DNA of 44,534 bases from Myxococcales bacterium (GTDB lineage Bacteria; Lernaellota; Lernaellaia; Lernaellales; Lernaellaceae). The notes under the pieces were generated by a model, which saw only the letters and a program-made list of their open reading frames with translations, was not told the DNA's origin and ran no database searches. The position numbers and the translations under genes were made by a program. Shown piece after piece: positions 23,517-32,170 of this stretch (within the stretch, counting starts at the first letter, position 1; each line of letters opens with the position of its first letter). Location of the stretch: the NCBI GenBank assembly GCA_012517325.1, contig JAAYVF010000044.1, forward strand, positions 1 through 44,534. Direction: 5' to 3'.

Positions 23517-23638
23517 GTTCCGCTCCGTGTGGTTCATTTTCTGGACGAACAAAGCCGAGGCGCCGATCGGGCTATTATCCCGCCGGCGATCCTGGTTCGC
23601 AAGAAGTGGGGACGGACCGGCGCGGCCACCGGCCGGGA

Positions 23639-23920
23639 TCAGTGCGTGATCGGCTCGATCTGGGTGACCCCGGTCAGCGCCTCCACCGAATGCATCGAGA
23701 CGAAACCGCACCGCGCGCAAACCAGCACCCAGCACGGCAGGCTCGGGCCGCCCAGCACCACGCCGCTGGTGCTCTGCTGAATCGAGGGATTGAAGAATCC
23801 CGACAGGATTTTGAACGTGTCGTTGCCGCAACGCGGACAGGGTTTCATCGCCCCCACTTTTTTCAACGCCTCGATCGCGACATCGTTGTTGAGAATCATC
23901 GTTTTGGGTTCGTCGGCCAT
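23639..23920 (-). CDS. Small zinc-ribbon protein
   Basis: A 93-residue cytoplasmic protein with two Cys pairs, CPRCG near residue 28 and CARCG near residue 68, which together fit a zinc ribbon. Between them is a hydrophobic Gly-rich stretch. AGGAG lies 6 nt before the ATG at 23920. No specific family is recognised. It stands alone between a lipoprotein gene and a secreted-protein gene, so context gives no function. Confidence 0.7.
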   Translation of the reverse strand: MADEPKTMILNNDVAIEALKKVGAMKPCPRCGNDTFKILSGFFNPSIQQSTSGVVLGGPSLPCWVLVCARCGFVSMHSVEALTGVTQIEPITH

Positions 23921-24025
23921 GGGAATCTCCTTTGTGATCGGTTCCACGATAACCGATTTTGCCGTGTTTGGTGTCGTTCGTTACTGAAATTGGACGAAAT
24001 TGATGAAAAAATATAGAACCGAAAA

Positions 24026-24046
24026 GCGGCCGTGAAAACCGGCCGC
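24026..24046 (-). terminator. Terminator of the 24054-24887 gene
   Basis: Arms GCGGCCG and CGGCCGC (minus-strand reading) enclose a 7-nt loop and are followed by TTTTC. It begins 7 nt after the stop codon. Confidence 0.6.
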
Positions 24047-24053
24047 GCGGCCG

Positions 24054-24887
24054 TTACTTCTTTTTGTCCGGGAAATCCCATTCCATCTGGGCGGCGGACC
24101 AGATTTTGAGCCCTTTGAAATCGGGGTTTCGCAGGTGGTAGCCCAGTTGCACGATCATCGTCAGGTTGTGGAAGGCCGGGTTCTGGATGACGATGCCGCT
24201 GGCGAGCAGTTCGGTTTTGTAGTCCGACTTGAAGTACTCGAAGTTTTCGTAATCGAGCAGCAGCCGCCAGTTGGGCTGGAACTCGATCAGCACGTAGGTT
24301 TTGTCGCGCAGAAAGAAGCCGTCCTTGACGACGGTGGCGACTTCCCACAGGAAGATCGGTTCGTCGCAGTAGAAGTAATCCAGGTCGTCGAAGTGCAGCA
24401 TCGCGACGGGGCCGACGGCGGCCTTGAGCACCAGGTTGGCCTGCGCCTGGTGAAAGATTTTCATGTAGCCGTCGGGATCGCCGAGGTTTTGCGGATCGTA
24501 ATTGGCGTAGACCGATTTGTATTTTTCGTAGGTGAAGCTGATGCCGGGGCCGTAGTGCACGTCCAGGTCCATGATCAACAGCGGCGAAACGCCGATCAGG
24601 ATCGCCGGGCGGGCGTAGGCCGGGCTGACGACATCGTGCGTGCCCACGCGCCAGTGCGAGTCGGAAGTGAGCAGGGTCTTGCCTTCGCCCCAGGGCATTT
24701 TGCGATAGAACTTGAAGAGGTCGCCGAAGACCGGACCGTTCAAGCCCACCGCCATGCCGTTGTACAGATGCCAGCTCGCGGGCCGCGGACCGGTCGGCAG
24801 ATCCTCCGGGTTGGGCAACGTCTGCGCGAGGGCGACAACCGGAAGCAGCAGGAAAAGCGAGAGACACAGGCAGGCACGACGGATCAC
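24054..24887 (-). CDS. Secreted protein, possible outer-membrane barrel, unknown function
   Basis: A 277-residue protein with a clear signal peptide cleaved after VVALA. The mature part is rich in alternating aromatic strands such as LLIMDLDVHYGPGISFTYEKY and WRLLLDYENFEYF, which suggests a beta-barrel or beta-sandwich in the outer membrane. It lacks the usual C-terminal Phe of porins and ends DFPDKKK. The start is a GTG at 24887 with GAGG 6 nt upstream. It diverges from the BON-domain gene. No family is recognised. Confidence 0.7.
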   Translation of the reverse strand: MIRRACLCLSLFLLLPVVALAQTLPNPEDLPTGPRPASWHLYNGMAVGLNGPVFGDLFKFYRKMPWGEGKTLLTSDSHWRVGTHDVVSPAYARPAILIGVSPLLIMDLDVHYGPGISFTYEKYKSVYANYDPQNLGDPDGYMKIFHQAQANLVLKAAVGPVAMLHFDDLDYFYCDEPIFLWEVATVVKDGFFLRDKTYVLIEFQPNWRLLLDYENFEYFKSDYKTELLASGIVIQNPAFHNLTMIVQLGYHLRNPDFKGLKIWSAAQMEWDFPDKKK

Positions 24888-25000
24888 GGAAGACCTCGCT
24901 GGAAATGTTGTCTTTAGTTAACAGAAAGCGGCCCGGTTGGAAAGAGCCCCCGGGCGAAAAAACGCTTGCCTAACTTTCGCGCCGGTGGCACTTTTCGTCC

Positions 25001-25714
25001 ATGAACCGCTTGGCCGTCGTTTTCGTTTTGTGCGGATTGGCGCTCGCCGGCCTCGCCGCGCCGCTTTGGGCCGACGATGACCCCGGATCAAGTCCGGGGC
25101 AGGCTCAAGATGACGATGACACCACCGACGAGCACGATCCGGCCGTCAACCCGACGCCGACACCGACCCCGGCGCCGACTCCCGAAGCGACCGAACCCGC
25201 GCCGGGCACGCTGAAAAAAGCCAAGAAAATAGTGCCCGACCCGGTATTGCGGGAAAAAATCCACGCGGGTTTGGCGGCGACCCGGCGGGCCGATCTGCAG
25301 GGGATCGCCTTCGAGGTCAAAGGCGGCGTGGTGACAATGAGCGGCCGGGTGAAGACCCTGCAGGACCGCTCGCTGGCCGAGGCGGTCGCCCGCACCTTGC
25401 CGGGAGTCGCCGAGGTGAAAAGCAAAATCACCCTGGCGCCGGGGTTCCGCCCGCCGGTCGCCGAAAAGGATCCGCGGCTGCTGACACAGATCGCCATCGA
25501 CGAAGCGATCCGCAAGGAATTGTTGCGCCGCCTGGCGAAAATCTCCGGCCTGCGAATGAGCCAACTGCAGGTGGAGGTGTATGGCCAGGTGGCGGTCATC
25601 GGCGGCACCGTCCCGACGCCGCTGCACATCGAACGGGTCCGGCACACGGTGAAGTTCACCCGGGACATTCGGTCGATGGTGATCCAATTGCAGGCCGAAC
25701 AAGAGGACGAATAG
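25001..25714 (+). CDS. Exported BON-domain protein
   Basis: A 237-residue protein with a signal peptide (cleaved after PLWA), a low-complexity Asp/Thr/Pro linker (about 25-70) and two BON-like domains. The first is at about 77-148, with FEVKGGVVTMSGRVKTLQDR and GVAEVKSKI. The second, at about 165-232, has LQVEVYGQVAVIGGTVPT. BON domains bind lipids or envelope surfaces, as in OsmY. Residues 26-35 are coded by a palindromic repeat element (see separate entry). An ordinary envelope-stress role is likely but unproven. Confidence 0.8.
   Translation: MNRLAVVFVLCGLALAGLAAPLWADDDPGSSPGQAQDDDDTTDEHDPAVNPTPTPTPAPTPEATEPAPGTLKKAKKIVPDPVLREKIHAGLAATRRADLQGIAFEVKGGVVTMSGRVKTLQDRSLAEAVARTLPGVAEVKSKITLAPGFRPPVAEKDPRLLTQIAIDEAIRKELLRRLAKISGLRMSQLQVEVYGQVAVIGGTVPTPLHIERVRHTVKFTRDIRSMVIQLQAEQEDE
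25081..25120. repeat. REP-like palindrome within the BON-protein reading frame
   Basis: CCCCGGA (25081-25087) and TCCGGGG (25093-25099) are perfect inverted arms around TCAAG, followed by CAGGCTCAAGATGAC. Palindromes of this CCCCGGATCAAGTCCGGGG type are familiar dispersed elements between genes in many Proteobacteria. Here it is in frame and codes DPGSSPGQAQ. A related, shorter CCCCGGGCAGGCT segment lies in the linker of the gene at 41539. Confidence 0.6.
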
Positions 25715-25814
25715 CGCCGATTCGGCCTTTTTCCGTTATTTTATCCCGCCGCCTGCTTGACCAAAGCGCCGTGACGCCGCACTATTCTCGGACAAACATT
25801 GGTGGAGGATAATC

Positions 25815-27962
25815 GTGGGGTCGCCAAAAACGAGCTGGCTGGTTCTTTCCTTGTTGCTGGTTTTCGTTCCGTGGTTTTCGTCCGTCGCGGCGGCCGAGCC
25901 GGCGGATGATCTGGCCCGGATTCTGCAAGCCGAGGATTCCCTGAAATACCAGGCTTTCCTGGGCGATATTTTGGCCGACGCCAAACAGGAGATGCGCGTC
26001 CGCGAATGGGCCGCGCAGGCCATCGGCCACATCGGCGATCCCGAAGGCTCGCCGGCGCTGCTCCGGGCGCTGGATGACGGCAAGGTGAATCAGGCTGTTC
26101 TTTGCCGGGCGTTGGGCGAGTTGTGGGCCAATACCCCCGCGCTGCTTTACAAAATCGAAATTCTGCCGCACATCCCCCGCAAACTGCTGGACGTCGCGAC
26201 CAAGAGCCCCGATCCGGCGGCGCGGGCCGCGGCGTTCGAGGCGATCGCCCTGGCGTTTCCGGGTCACGGCTATCGCGAGGCGGCGGCCGTGCAGTCGGAA
26301 GTGGCCGCCGGCAAGCTGACCGGCGACCCCGCGCCACTCTTGCAGGCGCTGATGCGCGTCGCCGGCGCGCCCGCCATCGAACTGCCGCTCGAACCGCCGC
26401 TGCTCGTGCAGGAACGCAACGAACAACGGCAGCGAGTGCTGGCGTTCGGGCTGACCCATCCGAACGCGGATGTCGCGTATTTCGCGGCTTACTTCGCCGC
26501 CCGGCCGGCGACCCGCGAGTTGAATCTGACCGAACCGCTCAAACAGGTGCTGACGCGAAACGAACCGTTGCTGCGCGCCCAGGTGCTGCTCGGCCTCGCC
26601 CGCCGGCAGGTCAAGGACGAGGCGGTGGCCGCGACGGCCCGCCGGCTGTTGGCCGAAGGCACGACGCAGGAAAAAATCGCCGCCGTCGAGGCGGTGAATC
26701 TGCTGTTGCCCCCCGAGGAAGTTTTTAGCCTGCTGCAGCAGGCGTTGCGGGCGGCCGGGACCGGCCGGTCGACCGGCGTCCATCAGGCGGTGCTCGAAAC
26801 CATGGCCGGGCTGAAGGCGAAGGGCGTCGCCGAATTCCTGTGGGACGTTTCGCGGCAGAAGGTGCCGTATCACCGCCTCGCGCGGATCGCGGCGGCGCGG
26901 GCCGGCGCGAAAGAGCAGATCAACGGCCTGTCCGCCGATCAGTACGCCGGCGCGGACGAGGACGCGATTCACTACATCGAAGTGCTCGAGGCGGCGGGGC
27001 TGATGGACAAGCTGAACTGGCTGGCCTCCGGTCTGAGCCTGCCCGAGCGGTTCGTGCGCAGCCTGCCGGTGCGGCAACGGCTGGTCATGGCGCTGGTGTA
27101 CGACGCCGACGGCAAAGCGCGCCCCGAGGCGTATCGCGCCCACCCGGAGTGGTTAAAAGACCCCGATCCGGTGATTCGCGGCGCGGCCGCGGCTTCGCTC
27201 ATCGCCGGCAAGGATGAAAAATCCTTCAAGACGCTGGTCGCCGCCTGGAAGCGGGCCAAACACGACTCGTTGCCCGATGCGACCCTGGAAATCCTGAAAT
27301 CGCTCGATTTGCTGACCGACGACGACAAGTTGGCGGTCGGCGCGAGCGTGGCGGTCAGCCAGATGGCGCGCGAATCGCTGGCCGACAAGCGTCTCGAGGT
27401 GCGGCGCAAGGGCGTCGAACTGCTGCACAAGCTGACGCGCGAGATCAACAAAAAGGAGCTGTACGGCGTCGCGACGGGCCGCTCGCTCGAGGATTACCGC
27501 GCCCTGGCGAAACGCTGCCTGCAAAACGAACCGCCACTCCAGATGGTCCTGCGCACCAACAAGGGCGACATTCGCTTCACGCTACGGCGCGACCGCGCCC
27601 CGCTGACGGTCGACCACTTCCTGCGCCTGGCGACCACTGGTTTTTACAACGACCTCGTGTTCCATCGCGTGGTGCCGGGTTTCGTGATCCAGACCGGCGA
27701 CCCGCAAGGCCTCGGTTTTGGCGGCCCCGGCTACTCGGTGCGCGATGAGGAAGGCGCGGTTCCGTTCGCGGCCGGAACCCTGGGCCTGGCCAGCGCCGGC
27801 CACGACACGGGGGGCAGCCAGTTCTTTTTCACCGCCTTGCCGACGCCGCACCTCGACGGCCGTTATACGGCTTTCGGCCAGGCGGATGAAAAATCGCTGG
27901 CGGTCATCGAGGACATCGTGATCGGCGACCGGATGCTGTCGATCGAGCTGGAAGGCCATTAG
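25815..27962 (+). CDS. Exported HEAT-repeat protein with C-terminal cyclophilin-type prolyl isomerase
   Basis: The 715-residue protein has a signal peptide ending SSVAAA and a long HEAT-like helical array (about 30-560), seen in repeats such as REWAAQAIGHIGDPEGSPALLRAL and PVIRGAAAASLIAG. The C-terminal cyclophilin domain (about 578-712) has FYNDLVFHRVVPGFVIQTGDP with the catalytic Arg, then GSQFFFT, and LDGRYTAFG. It is likely a periplasmic folding factor whose solenoid binds partners. The start is a GTG at 25815 with GGAGG before it. Fusion of the two is uncommon; the reading frame is unbroken. Confidence 0.85.
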   Translation: MGSPKTSWLVLSLLLVFVPWFSSVAAAEPADDLARILQAEDSLKYQAFLGDILADAKQEMRVREWAAQAIGHIGDPEGSPALLRALDDGKVNQAVLCRALGELWANTPALLYKIEILPHIPRKLLDVATKSPDPAARAAAFEAIALAFPGHGYREAAAVQSEVAAGKLTGDPAPLLQALMRVAGAPAIELPLEPPLLVQERNEQRQRVLAFGLTHPNADVAYFAAYFAARPATRELNLTEPLKQVLTRNEPLLRAQVLLGLARRQVKDEAVAATARRLLAEGTTQEKIAAVEAVNLLLPPEEVFSLLQQALRAAGTGRSTGVHQAVLETMAGLKAKGVAEFLWDVSRQKVPYHRLARIAAARAGAKEQINGLSADQYAGADEDAIHYIEVLEAAGLMDKLNWLASGLSLPERFVRSLPVRQRLVMALVYDADGKARPEAYRAHPEWLKDPDPVIRGAAAASLIAGKDEKSFKTLVAAWKRAKHDSLPDATLEILKSLDLLTDDDKLAVGASVAVSQMARESLADKRLEVRRKGVELLHKLTREINKKELYGVATGRSLEDYRALAKRCLQNEPPLQMVLRTNKGDIRFTLRRDRAPLTVDHFLRLATTGFYNDLVFHRVVPGFVIQTGDPQGLGFGGPGYSVRDEEGAVPFAAGTLGLASAGHDTGGSQFFFTALPTPHLDGRYTAFGQADEKSLAVIEDIVIGDRMLSIELEGH

Positions 27963-28101
27963 GCCGGCCGGCGACGGTTGACTTCTTTTACGCCCCGCCT
28001 TTTTTCGCTTCATGAATACTTGAGGTGTATGACCGACAGTCCGATGAACCAATCAGACGGATGGAAAATACGATCGATCAGAAAAGAATCAGGGGGATAT
28101 C

Positions 28102-29082
28102 ATGGGGCTGTTTGGCGGCTCGAAAGTAAAAAAACTCGCTGAAAACAAAAAGTTGGACGATTTGATCCCGTTTCTGTACGACAAATCCGCCGAAACCGTC
28201 CAGGAAGCGCGCGAGGCGTTTCTGAAACTCGCGCAGTCGTTCTCGTTCGCCTTGATTTCGCCCAAAGCCATGCAGGAAATCGAAAAATTCGCCAAAAGTC
28301 CCGACTCCCGCAGCAGCGTGAAGGCTTGGCAAATTCTTTTGAAAAACAACGACTTGAAATGGATGCCGGACATGGTTCGGTTTTTGGAATCCGGCAACGA
28401 CCCGGTGATGACGGAAATCGCCATGCGCTATTTCGACGACGTTCGCGCCAAAGATCCCGACCGTGTGCGCAACAGCCTGTCGGGTAGTGAAAAAATCCAC
28501 GAAATGATCGAAAAAGACCTTTCCGGCGAGATCACGCTGGAAAATTTCAACGTGCAGCGAGCCTACCGTTTCGTTGAACTGTTCAACTATTGGGACCGCG
28601 GCGAGATCGCCGATAAAACCTTATACGTTTTGCAAAGCCAGCAGCCGCGACCGCAGGACAGGGCGCTTCATACCATGCTGATGGACGCGATGGTGCGGAT
28701 GCGTCCGGAGGCGATGGCCAAGATGCTGATCGCCGACTGGGAAAAGAATTTCGCCACCGCCGGGGTCAGCGAACAAATGGTGGAACGGTTCAAGGATATC
28801 GGCAAGAAAGCGCTGCCGCTGCTGAAACAGTATGTGGTGGATTGGCGCAACAACATCGAAAGCTCGCAACGCAAGGCGACGACCCGCGACGAGAAATACG
28901 AGGTCTCGCGCTGGGCCATCTTCCTCATCGGCGAACTGGCCTATATGAACGATCAGGATATCATGGATTGGCTGTTCGAAGTGTCGATCGACACGAAGCT
29001 GGCCGAAACCGGCGCGCACCGGAAAAACGCCAAGGAAGCGCTGGAAAAAATCCGCGTCCGCGAGGTTGTCCAATCGGCCTAG
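28102..29082 (+). CDS. Conserved-looking cytoplasmic helical protein, unknown function
   Basis: The 326-residue protein has no signal peptide or membrane span. It is almost wholly helical with regular amphipathic units such as AREAFLKLAQSFSFALISPKAM and RPEAMAKMLIADWEKNFATAG, which suggests a HEAT or armadillo-like solenoid. GGGGG lies 6 nt before the ATG. Its stop overlaps the stop of the convergent MaoC-like gene within CTAG. No family name can be given. Confidence 0.7.
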   Translation: MGLFGGSKVKKLAENKKLDDLIPFLYDKSAETVQEAREAFLKLAQSFSFALISPKAMQEIEKFAKSPDSRSSVKAWQILLKNNDLKWMPDMVRFLESGNDPVMTEIAMRYFDDVRAKDPDRVRNSLSGSEKIHEMIEKDLSGEITLENFNVQRAYRFVELFNYWDRGEIADKTLYVLQSQQPRPQDRALHTMLMDAMVRMRPEAMAKMLIADWEKNFATAGVSEQMVERFKDIGKKALPLLKQYVVDWRNNIESSQRKATTRDEKYEVSRWAIFLIGELAYMNDQDIMDWLFEVSIDTKLAETGAHRKNAKEALEKIRVREVVQSA

Positions 29083-29543
29083 GGCCGGCTGTCTTCCTTC
29101 GGGCGCCGTTTCATCAACATCTTGCGAATGCCTTCCTGCGCCACCTCCCCGTGCTGATTGACCAACCGGCAGCGGAAATTGACGATGCCGCGATCGTCCT
29201 TCTTCGACTCGCGCTTCGATTCGACCTCGATCTCCAGGTGCAGGGTGTCGCCGATGAACACGGGCCGCAGAAAATCCCACTCCAGGCCCAGGAAGGCGTG
29301 CATCGTTTCCTCGGTGATGCCCAGGCTTTGATTGAAGCCGACCATCAGGGCGATGCCCAGCACGCCGTGCGCGATCCGCCGGCCGAAAATGGTCGTCTTG
29401 GCGTACTGCTCGTTGGTGTGCAGCGGATTGTAGTCGCCGGAAAGCCCCGCGAAGTTCACCACGTCCGTTTCGGTGATCGTCCGGCCTTTGCTGACGAACT
29501 TCATTCCGGGTTCTAATTCCTCAAAGTAAAGTCCCCGCTGCAT
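29079..29543 (-). CDS. MaoC-like dehydratase (R-specific enoyl-CoA hydratase type)
   Basis: The 154-residue protein has the hot-dog-fold hydratase motif GDYNPLHTNEQYAK (Asp37 and His42 as catalytic pair), followed by GRRIAHGVLGIALM. It probably hydrates or dehydrates acyl-CoA thioesters in the cytoplasm. The length is normal for single-domain MaoC proteins. Its own operon is not evident: it lies convergent to the helical-protein gene and 52 nt downstream of the GlcF-like gene on the same strand in reverse order, so it may be read independently. The substrate is unknown. Confidence 0.9.
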   Translation of the reverse strand: MQRGLYFEELEPGMKFVSKGRTITETDVVNFAGLSGDYNPLHTNEQYAKTTIFGRRIAHGVLGIALMVGFNQSLGITEETMHAFLGLEWDFLRPVFIGDTLHLEIEVESKRESKKDDRGIVNFRCRLVNQHGEVAQEGIRKMLMKRRPKEDSRP

Positions 29544-29594
29544 GTGCCACCCCTGGATGTTTTTTTCGAGTATGGGCTGTCGTGCCGCACCGTG

Positions 29595-30809
29595 TCAACG
29601 GTCGAGCAGCTCCACCGGGTGCCTGACCGGCAAGGCGGGATCGAAGCGTGCGGCGAGGTCGCGCAACTGCCAGAGGCAGCCGGTGCAGTTGGTGACGAGG
29701 ACCGCGGCGCCGGCGGCGCGCAGGGCGGCGACCTTCGGCAGGCCGATTCGCCGCGAGAGCTCGGGATGCAGAACGCCGAAAGAGCCGCCCATTCCGCAGC
29801 ATTGCGCGTCCAGGCGTTCGTCGATTTTCACCAGCTCGGCGCCGGACTTTTTCAGGAAGGACACGAACGCCGCGCCGTCGCGCACCTCGCGCCGGGCGTG
29901 GCACGGCACGTGCGCCCCGACCTTCAACCCGGCCAGATCGAAACACAAATCCTGCCGCGACAGCCAGGCGAAAAAATCCTCGACCTTCGCGGCCAGCCGC
30001 GCGGCGTCGGCGGCGAACTCGGTGCCGGCGAGAATTTGCGGCAACCGGGTCTGCAGATGGGCCGTACAGGAGGCGCACGGGCTGAGGATGGCGTCGTACT
30101 CTTCGCCGGCGAAACTCCGCACCCAGGCGATCGCCGTGCGGCGGGCGGCGTCCGTCGCCCCGATGCCCCAGGCCGCCAGGCCGCAACACGCCTGCTCGGG
30201 AATGGCGGCCGTCAGATTCAATTCGGCCAGCACGCGATCGACGGCCTCGCCGACGCCGGTCAGCAACCGGCCGGCGCCGCACCCCGCGAAGAAGGCGAGT
30301 TTTTGCACGCCGCTCGCCCGCCGGCCGGTGTGTTGTTCGAGGTAGCCGCGCGCCGGCGGTTTCGGATACAGCCGCCCGGCGTCGAGGTAGGGCAGGGCGA
30401 ACCGCAGACGCAGGCCGCTGTCGTCGGGGGTGGCGCGACCGAGCCAGCGGCTGAGGCTCCGGTAGCGGCGCACCGCGGCGTCCAGGCGACCGTCGTCGGC
30501 CAGCGTTTTTTCCGTCAGCAGGGACGGCCAGCCGGCGGCGAAGCCGCTATCGGTTTTCGCGATTTGCATCAGCGCGGGCACGTCCACCTGAGCCTTGCAG
30601 GCTTCGAGGCAGCGACCGCACAGCAGGCAGCGCGAAAAGGCCTCGCGGTCGGCGGCGGAAAAGCGACCGGCGTCGCGCGCCAGCCGGTAGCGCAGCAGCC
30701 GCCCGCGCGCCACGTCGGTTTCCCGCCGGGTTTCGCGAAAGACCGGGCAGACGGCGCGGCATTCGCCGCAGCGCGAGCAGCGGTCAAGTTCGGGGCGGTC
30801 GGCGCTCAT
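29595..30809 (-). CDS. GlcF-like (Fe-S) oxidoreductase subunit
   Basis: A 404-residue protein with two 4Fe-4S motifs, CSRCGECRAVCP (C11, C14, C17, C21) and CLLCGRCLEACKA near residue 62, followed by two Cys-rich CCG domains with ACCGLAAW and QCCGMGGSFG. Such proteins pass electrons from GlcD-type oxidases to the quinone pool at the inner membrane. The ATG at 30809 overlaps the stop of the GlcD-like gene as ATGA, a sign of translational coupling. Glycolate and D-lactate oxidase complexes both fit. Confidence 0.9.
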   Translation of the reverse strand: MSADRPELDRCSRCGECRAVCPVFRETRRETDVARGRLLRYRLARDAGRFSAADREAFSRCLLCGRCLEACKAQVDVPALMQIAKTDSGFAAGWPSLLTEKTLADDGRLDAAVRRYRSLSRWLGRATPDDSGLRLRFALPYLDAGRLYPKPPARGYLEQHTGRRASGVQKLAFFAGCGAGRLLTGVGEAVDRVLAELNLTAAIPEQACCGLAAWGIGATDAARRTAIAWVRSFAGEEYDAILSPCASCTAHLQTRLPQILAGTEFAADAARLAAKVEDFFAWLSRQDLCFDLAGLKVGAHVPCHARREVRDGAAFVSFLKKSGAELVKIDERLDAQCCGMGGSFGVLHPELSRRIGLPKVAALRAAGAAVLVTNCTGCLWQLRDLAARFDPALPVRHPVELLDR

Positions 30810-32170
30810 GGAAAGACCTTGCCGGGATTCAGGATGTCGAGCGGGTCGAAGGTCCGCTTCAGGCGGCGCTGCAGGTCGATCAGCGCGGCGCTCTGTTCCC
30901 ACGGCAGAAAGGCCCGCTTGGTCGAGCCGACGCCGTGTTCGCCGCTGAGCGTGCCGCCCAAGGCCAGCGTCAGGCGGAAGATTTCCTCCCGCGCCAGGCG
31001 GGCGCGCTCGGCCTCGTCGCCGTTTTGCGGATCGTACAGCAGGTTGACGTGCACGTTGCCGTCGCCGGCGTGGCCGTAGCAGGCGTGCAGGAGTCGGTGC
31101 TTGCGGGCGATCCGCGTGACTCCCGCGAACAGTTCGATCAGCCGGCTGACCGGCACGGTGATGTCGTCGGCGATTTTATTCGGGCGGATTTCGTACAGCG
31201 CCGGGCTGATGGCGCGGCGCGCGCTCCACAACTGGTCGGCTTCCTTTTTATCGGCGGCTCGGCGGACCTCGGTCGCGCCGCTCTCGCGCAGCAGGCGGCC
31301 GATCGTCTCGGCGTCCCGGGCCGCGCGGTCGGCGTCGCCGTCGGTGTCGATCAGCAGGGTGGCGTGACCGGGCGGGATCAGGTCGCCGATCCGGCCGCGC
31401 ACCGCGTCGAGCGCCACCGCATCCATCAGTTCCATCGCCGCTGGCGTCGCGCCGCCGTGCAGGATCGCGTGGATCGCCCGTCCGGCCGTGGCGAGTTCCG
31501 GAAAAATTCCCAGCACGGTATGCCGGGCCGCCGGCTTGGGGATGAGCCGCAGGGTCAGGGCGGTGATGACGCCCAGCGTGCCCTCGCTGCCGATGAACAA
31601 GTGCTTCAGATCGTAACCGACCACGCCCTTGCGCGTCCGCACGCCGGCCCGGATCGTCCGGCCGTCGGCGAGGACGACCTCCAGCGCGGCGATCCAGTCG
31701 GCGGTGACGCCGTATTTCACCGCGCGCATGCCGCCGGCGTTGGTGGCGGCGTTGCCGCCCAGGGTGCTGATGTCGCGGCTGGCGGGGTCGGGCGGGAAAA
31801 ACAATCCCTGGTCTTCCATCGCGCGCTGAAAATCGCCGGTGATCATTCCGGCCTCGGCGTCGGCTAACAGGTTGGCGCGATCCACCCCGAGCAGCCGATT
31901 CAGGCGGGAGAGATCGAGCACCACCGCCGGCGCTTCCGGCACCACGCCGCCGACCGTGCCCGTGCCGGCGCCGCGCGGAATGAGGGCGATCCGCCGCGCC
32001 GCGCAGACGCGCACGATCTCGGCCACCTGACGGGTTTCGGCGGGCAGGACGACGACGAGCGGCGGCACGCCGACCGCCTTGTGATCGGAAGCGTAGGCGA
32101 TCAGATCGCCGGCCTCGGTCAGCACGCCGGCCGGGCCGACAATGCGGGTCAGTTCGCCCGTCAGGCTCAC
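30806..32170 (-). CDS. GlcD-like FAD-linked oxidase subunit (glycolate/D-lactate type)
   Basis: A 454-residue flavoprotein of the PCMH/VAO family. The FAD-binding part has VVLPAETRQVAEIVRVC, IPRGAGTGTVGG and the STLGGNAATNAGG loop. The cap has ACYGHAGDGNVHVNL and SGEHGVGSTKR, both conserved in D-lactate and glycolate dehydrogenases. It oxidises a 2-hydroxy acid and passes electrons to the GlcF-like partner. The start is a GTG at 32170 that overlaps the hydrolase stop as GTGA. Longer frames have no family similarity before it. The substrate cannot be decided from sequence. Confidence 0.92.
   Translation of the reverse strand: MSLTGELTRIVGPAGVLTEAGDLIAYASDHKAVGVPPLVVVLPAETRQVAEIVRVCAARRIALIPRGAGTGTVGGVVPEAPAVVLDLSRLNRLLGVDRANLLADAEAGMITGDFQRAMEDQGLFFPPDPASRDISTLGGNAATNAGGMRAVKYGVTADWIAALEVVLADGRTIRAGVRTRKGVVGYDLKHLFIGSEGTLGVITALTLRLIPKPAARHTVLGIFPELATAGRAIHAILHGGATPAAMELMDAVALDAVRGRIGDLIPPGHATLLIDTDGDADRAARDAETIGRLLRESGATEVRRAADKKEADQLWSARRAISPALYEIRPNKIADDITVPVSRLIELFAGVTRIARKHRLLHACYGHAGDGNVHVNLLYDPQNGDEAERARLAREEIFRLTLALGGTLSGEHGVGSTKRAFLPWEQSAALIDLQRRLKRTFDPLDILNPGKVFP

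Noticed and set aside
24026-24046. GGCCGCGCGGCC palindrome as a mobile-element end
   Set aside because: It lies directly after a stop codon and forms a terminator stem; there is no partner repeat or transposase.
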